Positions 1 through 4,884 of a stretch of 7,598 nucleotides of DNA are shown here, one piece after another. The translations under genes and the position numbers were made by a program. Source of the DNA: an uncultured Solirubrobacteraceae bacterium (GTDB lineage Bacteria > Actinomycetota > Thermoleophilia > Solirubrobacterales > Solirubrobacteraceae). The notes under the pieces are model-generated. The model ran no database searches. It was not told the DNA's origin and saw nothing but the letters and a program-made list of their open reading frames with translations. The stretch covers positions 1-7,598 of the forward strand of contig CADCVT010000029.1 of assembly GCA_902806215.1 (NCBI GenBank). Reading direction: 5' to 3'. Position 1 is the first letter of the stretch; each line of letters opens with the position of its first letter.

Positions 1-415
1 GGAGCACGCCCCCGCGGTCACGGTCGACGATCGCCAGGGCGAACTCGCCGACCAACCGGTCCAGCAACCCCCCGCCCCAGCGCTCGTAGCCGGCGAGGAC
101 GAAGGCGCTGTCGGGCACACCCCGGTGGTCGGCGATCCCGAGCGACGCGGCGAGATCGCCGCGGTTGTCGATGCGGATGTCGGCGACGACCACGAGCGAG
201 CCGTCACGGCCGCGTGCCGGCTGCAGCTCGGACGCGTCCTCCCGCGTGCTCGTCCGCAGCGCGGCTCCGACCGCCACGCCGCAACGGCCTGCCGTTCCCG
301 CCCACGTTCCGCCGCCGTCGGGTCCGAGCGGGGCGACGGCCTGTGCGACGGGTTCGAGGTCCGTGCCCGTCCAGGGCCGGCCGTCCAGTCCGACCACGCC
401 GAAGATCGCACTCAC
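1..415 (-). CDS. Asparagine-synthetase-like protein (probable lasso-peptide-type cyclase), N-terminal part
   Basis: Reading leftward from GTG at 415, the frame stays open to the window edge (138 residues seen; the C-terminal ATP-dependent synthetase domain is outside). The protein begins MSAIFGVVGLDGRP, the start of a class II glutamine amidotransferase (Ntn) fold. It continues with IRIDNRGDLAASLG (residues 80-93), YERWGGGLLDRLVGEFALAIVD (about 110-131, given here only as the family hallmark 'YxRWG...L.GeFAlAi.D'). These match the glutaminase-like half of AsnB-type proteins. The Cys2 nucleophile of true asparagine synthetases is Ser here, so glutamine hydrolysis is unlikely. That is normal for AsnB relatives that adenylate a carboxylate and close an amide with an internal amine, such as lasso cyclases and beta-lactam synthetase. 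The divergent HprK-like and sulfotransferase genes favour a lasso-type modification locus. A sugar or polysaccharide locus with an AsnB homologue is the alternative. Start chosen because MSA-IFG fits the family N-terminus and a -10 box lies 7 nt upstream. Family call is firm; lasso role is inferred. Confidence 0.85.
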   Translation of the reverse strand, partial: MSAIFGVVGLDGRPWTGTDLEPVAQAVAPLGPDGGGTWAGTAGRCGVAVGAALRTSTREDASELQPARGRDGSLVVVADIRIDNRGDLAASLGIADHRGVPDSAFVLAGYERWGGGLLDRLVGEFALAIVDRDRGGVL

Positions 416-428
416 CGGACGAACGCTA
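416..428 (-). promoter_or_regulatory. Candidate leaderless promoter (-10 box) of the cyclase gene
   Basis: On the minus strand TAGCGT occupies 428-423, followed by 7 nt and then the GTG start at 415. This TAnnnT hexamer at that distance would put the transcription start at or next to the start codon, giving a leaderless mRNA. No Shine-Dalgarno sequence lies just before the GTG, which agrees. No clear -35 box is seen. Confidence 0.5.
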
Positions 429-455
429 GCGCCGGCGGGGCGGCCCTCCCCTGTC

Positions 456-468
456 TAGGCTGGGCGCC
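456..468 (+). promoter_or_regulatory. Candidate leaderless promoter (-10 box) of the HprK-like/sulfotransferase pair
   Basis: TAGGCT at 456-461 is followed by exactly 7 nt and then ATG at 469. This is the same layout as the divergent cyclase promoter. There is no ribosome-binding sequence before the ATG, so a leaderless transcript starting at or beside the A of ATG is the simplest reading. A -35 box is not recognisable. Its expected place (about 433-438) falls inside the space the opposite promoter would need. Confidence 0.55.
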
Positions 469-1266
469 ATGCGCGCAGACGTGCCCGAGCGGCTGGAGCG
501 GGCGACCGTCCGCGGGCCGATGGTGGAGGCGAGCAGCGACGCGATCCTCGTGCGTATCCCGAACGTGGCGCGCTACCTGGTCCGCGGCGACGGGACGACC
601 ACCGTCGACCGCGCCGACGGGGCCACCGACGCCGACGTCCGCTGCTTCGCCGAGGGCCCGGTGGCCGCGGCCGCGGCGCTCCTGGCCGGGTGCCTGCCGC
701 TGCGTGCTTCGGCCGTCTCGGTCGGAGGTCGGGCCGCCGTCCTGTGCGGTCCCTCGACGGCGGGGAAGTCCGCGCTCGCGGCCGCCCTGGCGCTGCGCGG
801 GCACGCGGTCCTCGCCGACGCCGTCTCGGTCGTCGGGCCCGGTGCTCACGGTGCGTCGCCGTTCGCCACGGCGGGCGCCCACGAGCCCGTGCTCTGGCCG
901 GACATGGTCCAGGCGCTCGGGCTGTCGGACGTCCCCTCGCGCCGGGTCCGGCCGGCGTTGGAGGCGCGGGCCTACGGTCTCGGCCCGCCTCCGGTCGCGG
1001 CTCCGGTGGGAGTCGTGGTCCTGCTGCGGGTCGATCCGGCTGCGGCAGCACTGCGCATCCAGCCGGTCACCGGCGCTGCGAAGCTCCCGGCGTTGCTCGG
1101 CACCTCGTGGCTCCCGCGCCTGCTCGCCACACCCCGACTCGCCGGCGCGGCGTTCGCGGTGACGGCGTCCCTCGCGCAGTCGACGCCGCTCGTCTCGCTG
1201 GTCCGGCCGCGGGCGGGCGCATCGCCCCAGGCGCTGGCTCCGATGGTCGAGGGCCTCCTCACGTGA
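469..1266 (+). CDS. HprK-like P-loop protein (HPr kinase-related), catalytic residues altered
   Basis: A 265-residue protein with the layout of HprK-related kinases found beside lasso-peptide and other AsnB-type genes. The key stretch is LRASAVSVGG (78-87), then the Walker A loop GPSTAGKSAL (94-103), then LRGHAVLADAVSVV (109-122). This aligns without gaps to the HprK core, where the corresponding motifs are 'HG.l', 'GxSGxGKS' and 'RGHrlvADD'. The P-loop Lys100 and Ser101 and the first Asp (117) are kept. The conserved His is Arg79, and the second Asp, which I recall as the catalytic acid/base in HPr kinase/phosphorylase, is Ala118. Known relatives phosphorylate the C-terminal residue of lasso precursors (PadeK/ThcoK type). 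Whether this one still transfers phosphate is uncertain; it may be a nucleotide-binding pseudokinase. ATG 469 is chosen for its -10 box; an internal ATG at 520 would drop 17 residues. Stop overlaps the sulfotransferase start (GTGA), so the two are co-translated. Confidence 0.8.
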   Translation: MRADVPERLERATVRGPMVEASSDAILVRIPNVARYLVRGDGTTTVDRADGATDADVRCFAEGPVAAAAALLAGCLPLRASAVSVGGRAAVLCGPSTAGKSALAAALALRGHAVLADAVSVVGPGAHGASPFATAGAHEPVLWPDMVQALGLSDVPSRRVRPALEARAYGLGPPPVAAPVGVVVLLRVDPAAAALRIQPVTGAAKLPALLGTSWLPRLLATPRLAGAAFAVTASLAQSTPLVSLVRPRAGASPQALAPMVEGLLT

Positions 1267-2135
1267 CCGGCTCGACGGTCTGGATCGCCTCGTACCCCAA
1301 GTCGGGGAGCACGTGGCTGCGTGCGGTGGCCACCGCGCTGCGCCTGCGACGCGCACCCGGCCTCGACGAGCTCGACGGCGGGACGATGACCGCGTCACGG
1401 GCCGTCCTCGACGCGGCGACCGGGGTCGCGAGCTCGTGCATGACCGCCGACGAGATCGACCTCGTGCGCCCGGGGGTGGACGAGCTCCTCGCGACCGAGG
1501 GCAGGCGCGGCGAGTCGCGCCTGCGGAAGGTCCACGACGCCTTCGTCGTCGGTCCGGCCGGCGCCCCCGTCGTCTCGGTCGCCGCGACGCGCGGCGCGAT
1601 CTACATGGTCCGCGACCCGCGCGACGTGGTCGTCTCGTACGCGCACCACGCGGGGCGCTCGCACGCCTGGGCGGTCCAGCACCTCGGCGACCCCGCCGCT
1701 GCGATGGCCGCATCGCCCGGGGGGCTGCACCACCAGGTCCGCCAGAGGCTCGCGACGTGGTCCTCGCACGTGACGAGCTGGGTGGATGCCGCACCGTTCC
1801 CCGTGCACGTGTTGCGCTACGAGGACTGTGCGGCGGCTCCCGTCGACAGCTTCGCGGGAGCCCTGCGTTTCGCCGGCCTCGAGGCCTCCGAGCAGACGGT
1901 CGCGACCGCCGTCGGACACGCGTCGTTCGAGCGGCTGCGGGCGGCGGAGGTCGCGTCGGGCTTCCGGGAGCGGCCGTCCACCGTAGGCAGCTTCTTCCGG
2001 CGCGGCGAGTCCGGTGCGTGGCGCGACGAGCTGTCCCCGGAGCTCGCCGCGCGGGTCGAGGCCGACCACGGCGACGTGATGGCGCGCCTCGGGTACGTGA
2101 CGCAGCGTCGTGAGCTGCTCGACATGCCGCGCTGA
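1263..2135 (+). CDS. PAPS-dependent sulfotransferase (Sulfotransfer_1 type)
   Basis: Starting at GTG 1263 the product is 290 residues, a full-length cytosolic sulfotransferase. The 5'-phosphosulfate-binding loop is WIASYPKSGSTWLR (residues 7-20, Lys13). A KVHDAF segment gives His91 as the likely catalytic base. The 3'-phosphate-binding motif is MVRDPRDVVVSY, with Arg117 and Ser125 at the usual eight-residue spacing. LRYEDC follows, and near the end FFRRGESGAWRDEL (about 244-257) is the RxGxxGxW motif, with Arg in place of the usual Lys. All elements for transferring sulfate from PAPS to a hydroxyl (or amine) are present, so it should be active. The acceptor cannot be read from the sequence. 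The 4-bp overlap with the HprK-like gene and the nearby cyclase suggest it acts on the same peptide or product. The start gives the usual short lead before the PSB loop; a weak GAGGG lies 9 nt upstream. It ends with tandem stops TGA TAG. Confidence 0.9.
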   Translation: MTGSTVWIASYPKSGSTWLRAVATALRLRRAPGLDELDGGTMTASRAVLDAATGVASSCMTADEIDLVRPGVDELLATEGRRGESRLRKVHDAFVVGPAGAPVVSVAATRGAIYMVRDPRDVVVSYAHHAGRSHAWAVQHLGDPAAAMAASPGGLHHQVRQRLATWSSHVTSWVDAAPFPVHVLRYEDCAAAPVDSFAGALRFAGLEASEQTVATAVGHASFERLRAAEVASGFRERPSTVGSFFRRGESGAWRDELSPELAARVEADHGDVMARLGYVTQRRELLDMPR

Positions 2136-2138
2136 TAG

Positions 2139-2150
2139 CGCGGCGCCGCG
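2139..2150. repeat. 12-bp perfect palindrome just after the sulfotransferase stop
   Basis: CGCGGCGCCGCG directly follows the TGA TAG double stop. It could form part of a weak terminator or be chance in GC-rich DNA. There is no T-run after it, and only about 10 bp separate it from the next -10 box. I do not assign a function. Confidence 0.25.
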
Positions 2151-2160
2151 TCGGACCGCT

Positions 2161-2175
2161 TAGCGTTCCGGCGGT
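2161..2175 (+). promoter_or_regulatory. Candidate near-leaderless promoter of the DUF6351 gene
   Basis: TAGCGT at 2161-2166 lies 9 nt before ATG 2176, so the mRNA would begin at the start codon or within about 3 nt of it. No ribosome-binding sequence is present. The box shares the 8-mer TAGCGTTC with the cyclase promoter (428-421, minus strand). No -35 box is evident. It indicates transcription separate from the sulfotransferase gene. Confidence 0.45.
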
Positions 2176-4545
2176 ATGCGGTCTCTCGTGCTGTCTCTCA
2201 CCACCGCGGTCACGCTCGCGTGGGCCGCTGCCGCCGCCTCGGCTGACATCCAGGTCCTCTCGACGCGCGCCGACCTCGTGTCGGGCGGCGACGCGCTCGT
2301 GCGGGTCACGCCCGCCGACGCGCGCGTCGACGTCGACGGCCGGGACGTCACGTCGGCGCTGCGGTCGCGGGGCGACAGCGCGGTCGGCCTCGTCGGCGGG
2401 CTGAAGCTGGGCGACAACCTCGTGACCGCCCGCAGCGCGCGCGGCGCCGAGCAGCTCACGATCACGAACCACCCGATCGGCGGTCCGGTGTTCTCGGGGC
2501 CGCAGATCCAGCCGTGGACGTGCTTCGAGGGCGCGCTCGACGCGCAGTGCAACCGCGCGCCGAAGTACGAGTTCTTCTACCAGTCGTCGCGCGGCGGCGC
2601 CCTGCGCGCGTACGACCCGGCCAAGCCGCCGTCGGACGTCGGGACCACGACGACCGACCAGGGCAAGACCGTCCCGTTCATCGTGCGGCAGGAGACCGGC
2701 GCGCTCGCCCGCGACGAGTACCGGATCGCGGTGCTCTACGACCCGGCGAAGCCGTGGGCGGCGCAGGACGCCTACAACCACAAGCTCGTCGTGTTCCACG
2801 GCGCGTCGTGCGACACGTCGTACGAGCAGGCGAGCGCCCCCGACGTGCTCAACGAGACCGCGCTCGGCCGCGGGTTCGCGACGATGTCGCATGCGCTCGA
2901 CAACGCGGGCCACAACTGCAACATCGTCACCCAGGCCGAGTCGCTCGTGATGACGAAGGAGCGCGTGATCGAGCAGTACGGCGAGGTCCGCTACACGATC
3001 GGCAGCGGCTGCTCGGGTGGGTCGCTAACCCAGCAGCAGGTCGCCAACGCGTACCCCGGGCTCTACCAGGGCCTCACGCCGGCGTGCAGCTTCACGGACG
3101 CCTGGTCGTCGGCGATGCAGTACGTCAACTACCAGCTGCTGCGCCGGTACTTCGAGAACCCGTCGCGCTGGGCGCCGGGCGTCGCGTGGGACCCGCAGTC
3201 GCGCAGCGCGGTCGAAGGCCACCCGAACCCGGCGAACTCCGTCACGTTCACCGAGGTCATCCCGTCGAGCGGCGATCCGAGCCGCGACTGCCCCGGCGTC
3301 CCGCGCGAGAAGGTCTACGACGAGAAGACGAACCCCAAGGGCGTGCGCTGCTCGTTCCACGACTACATGGTCAACGTGTTCGGGCGACGGGCGAAGGACG
3401 GCTTCGCGGGCGTCCCGCTCGGCAACATCGGGCTCGAGTACGGCCGCAAGGCGCTCGAGACGGGGAAGATCACGCCGCAGCAGTTCGTCGACGTCAACGC
3501 GAAGATCGGGTCCTGGGACATCGACTACAACGAGACGCGGGAGCGCACCGACGCGGACCGGCCCGCGCTGCGCAACGTCTACAAGAGCGGCGCGGTGAAC
3601 TCGGGCGAGAACCTCGACCAGGTCGCGATCATCGACCTGCGCGGGCCCGACCCGGGCGCCTTCCACGACGTCTACCGCACGTACGTCATGCGGGCGCGGC
3701 TCGAACGCGAGCACGGCACCGCCGCCAACCAGGTGCTGTGGCGCGGTCAGGTCCCACTGCTCGGCGACGCGAACTACACCGACCAGTCGATCATCGCGAT
3801 GGACGAGTGGCTCGCAGCGGTCGAGAAGGACCCGCGCGACATCCCGCTCGCGCGGAAGATCCTCGAGGACAAGCCGAAGACGCTCACCGACCGCTGCACC
3901 GACGGCGCGGGCCAGGACGCTCCGGCCCAGACGTGCGACGCGACGGTGCAGTCGTACTCGGACCCGCAGATCGAGGCCGGCATGCCGAAGACCGACGATG
4001 TCCTGCGCTGCAACCTCAAGCCGCTGCGGCGCAACGACTACGGCGCGGCCGTCTTCACCGACGCGCAGTGGCAGGAGTACTCGAAGATCCACCCCAAGGG
4101 CATCTGCGACTTCTCGAAGCCCGGCGAGGACCGCGTCGACGTGTCGGAGTGGCAGACCTACCAGGACGCCGACGGCAACGTGATCTACGGCGGACGCCCG
4201 CTCGGCCCCGCGCCGCGGTCGCAGCCGCTCGAGACGACGGCGCGCCTGGGACTCACGGGCGTCGGCGCCCGCCGGTGCGTCTCTCGCCGCCGGTTCTCCC
4301 TGCGCCTGCGCGCCCCGCGGGGCCAGCGCCTGCGCTCGGCGGTCGTCTACGTCGATGGGCGTCGTGTCCGGCGCGTCTCCGGACGCCGCCTGCGCGCGCC
4401 GATCGACCTGCGCGGCGTGCCGAGGAAGACCGTCCGTGTGCGCGTCGTCGCGGTCACGATGCGCGGCCGCCGGATCGTCGCTTCGCGCACGTATCGGACG
4501 TGCACGCCGAAGCGCGTGGCGGCTCGCTCGAAGCGGCGCTCGTAG
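2176..4545 (+). CDS. Secreted DUF6351-type protein, hydrolase-like core with Arg-rich C-terminal domain
   Basis: A 789-residue exported protein. Residues 1-23 form a signal peptide (hydrophobic run, Ala21-Ser-Ala23 cleavage site). Residues 24 to about 95 are a beta-rich segment (DLVSGGDALVRV, LVGGLKLGDNLVTA), followed by ITNHPIGGPVFSGPQ (96-110), a stretch I associate with the DUF6351 family. The core has features of alpha/beta hydrolases: LVVFHGASC (204-212, HG oxyanion-type motif) and GSGCSGGS (276-283), a GxSxG elbow with candidate nucleophile Ser280 next to Cys279, as in tannase/feruloyl esterases. IDLRGPDPGAFHD (486-498) may supply Asp/His partners, but I cannot fix the triad. Residues 686-789 form a separate domain, about 30% Arg, with Cys701 and Cys776 near its ends, probably a disulfide-closed beta domain. 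The substrate is unknown; esterase or lactonase activity is a guess. It appears to be transcribed alone. Confidence 0.85.
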   Translation: MRSLVLSLTTAVTLAWAAAAASADIQVLSTRADLVSGGDALVRVTPADARVDVDGRDVTSALRSRGDSAVGLVGGLKLGDNLVTARSARGAEQLTITNHPIGGPVFSGPQIQPWTCFEGALDAQCNRAPKYEFFYQSSRGGALRAYDPAKPPSDVGTTTTDQGKTVPFIVRQETGALARDEYRIAVLYDPAKPWAAQDAYNHKLVVFHGASCDTSYEQASAPDVLNETALGRGFATMSHALDNAGHNCNIVTQAESLVMTKERVIEQYGEVRYTIGSGCSGGSLTQQQVANAYPGLYQGLTPACSFTDAWSSAMQYVNYQLLRRYFENPSRWAPGVAWDPQSRSAVEGHPNPANSVTFTEVIPSSGDPSRDCPGVPREKVYDEKTNPKGVRCSFHDYMVNVFGRRAKDGFAGVPLGNIGLEYGRKALETGKITPQQFVDVNAKIGSWDIDYNETRERTDADRPALRNVYKSGAVNSGENLDQVAIIDLRGPDPGAFHDVYRTYVMRARLEREHGTAANQVLWRGQVPLLGDANYTDQSIIAMDEWLAAVEKDPRDIPLARKILEDKPKTLTDRCTDGAGQDAPAQTCDATVQSYSDPQIEAGMPKTDDVLRCNLKPLRRNDYGAAVFTDAQWQEYSKIHPKGICDFSKPGEDRVDVSEWQTYQDADGNVIYGGRPLGPAPRSQPLETTARLGLTGVGARRCVSRRRFSLRLRAPRGQRLRSAVVYVDGRRVRRVSGRRLRAPIDLRGVPRKTVRVRVVAVTMRGRRIVASRTYRTCTPKRVAARSKRRS

Positions 4546-4574
4546 GCCCGTGGATCGCTTCGGCTCGCGGTGCG

Positions 4575-4597
4575 GTTGTCATCGGTGGTCTGACAAC
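4575..4597 (+). repeat. 7-bp perfect inverted repeat (GTTGTCA ... TGACAAC)
   Basis: GTTGTCA at 4575-4581 and TGACAAC at 4591-4597 are separated by 9 nt, starting 30 bp after the DUF6351 stop. It could be a factor-independent terminator lacking a U-tail or a protein-binding dyad. The moderate stem and the missing T-run leave both open. Confidence 0.35.
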
Positions 4598-4664
4598 GGC
4601 GTCCGTGAGTGGGTGTGTCCGCTTGTGGTCGTTCTCCCGGGGTCGGGGTCTTGGTGCTCGGGGC

Positions 4665-4695
4665 GTCTAGCCGGTGCTAGCCGGGGCTAGACGAG
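4665..4695. repeat. Three 10-bp repeats built on CTAG
   Basis: CTAG occurs at 4667-4670, 4677-4680 and 4687-4690, exactly 10 bp apart. The first two units read CTAGCCGGTG and CTAGCCGGGG; the third begins CTAG and then diverges. The outer units also form an inverted repeat, GTCTAGCC (4665-4672) with GGCTAGAC (4685-4692). One-turn spacing of a tetranucleotide that is scarce in many bacteria suggests a protein-binding array, but no regulator is known from this window. Confidence 0.5.
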
Positions 4696-4721
4696 GAAAA
4701 GACAGACGTCCTCTCTTCTCG

Positions 4722-4763
4722 TTGTAAGCGTGTGCTTACACGGGTGAAAGCGCACGCTTACAA
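4722..4763. promoter_or_regulatory. 42-bp double-dyad element: paired operator-like sites or bidirectional terminator hairpin
   Basis: Site 1 (4723-4740) is the perfect dyad TGTAAGC-GTGT-GCTTACA. Site 2 (4745-4762) is TGAAAGC-GCAC-GCTTACA, one mismatch from perfect. Their centres are 22 bp apart (two helical turns), as for paired dimeric regulators such as TetR-family proteins. The whole element also folds as one hairpin: 4722-4737 pairs with 4748-4763 (16 bp, one G-U), then A-A mismatch and two more pairs around a CGGG loop. Such a stem between convergent genes could stop transcription from both sides, although no T-run follows on either strand. Seen directly: the symmetry. Function is inference; operator and terminator are both possible. 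Confidence 0.55.
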
Positions 4764-4784
4764 ATCCGCGAAGGGACAGCGCTG

Positions 4785-4810
4785 CGCGCTCGGAGGAGCG
4801 CCGGAGCGCG
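4785..4810 (-). terminator. Possible hairpin terminator downstream of the ABC operon
   Basis: CGCGCTC (4785-4791) pairs with GAGCGCG (4804-4810), extendable by two G-C pairs across a one-base bulge. It lies about 75 nt beyond the ATPase stop in the direction of operon transcription. No U-run follows, so it is a weak call in DNA this GC-rich. Confidence 0.3.
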
Positions 4811-4884
4811 ACGGAGAACCACTGTCGTGACCGACGTAGTTGTCGGACCAGCCGACGGGCCAGCCGCGGCGCGGGCCGAAGCGC

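Larger units (their letters stand above)
4546..4884. other. Convergent intergenic region, 339 bp, no convincing gene
   Basis: This gap lies between the 3' ends of the DUF6351 gene and the ABC operon. No frame in it shows a family signature. A 27-codon frame from GTG 4826 (+) runs into the ATPase gene and looks like chance. The middle (about 4691-4770) is much less GC-rich than the surroundings. The gap carries several inverted and direct repeats, listed separately. There is no classic stem followed by a T-run for either neighbour. Confidence 0.7.

Noticed and set aside
416..468. Possible lasso precursor gene in the divergent spacer
   Set aside because: The spacer is only 53 bp and holds no open frame that could encode a precursor.
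690..1262. Upstream extension of the sulfotransferase frame from ATG 690
   Set aside because: Translation before residue MTGSTVWIASYPKSG is Arg-rich shadow of the HprK-like gene. GTG 1263 fits the family length and the GTGA coupling.
412..2913. 833-codon open frame on the minus strand across the HprK-like, sulfotransferase and DUF6351 genes
   Set aside because: Its product is low-complexity Arg/Ala/Pro with no family motif, and it lies opposite three genes with clear motifs. This is a GC-rich codon shadow.
2514..4670. 718-codon plus-strand frame overlapping the DUF6351 gene
   Set aside because: Arg-rich translation without domains, in a shifted frame of a gene with a signal peptide and recognisable motifs.
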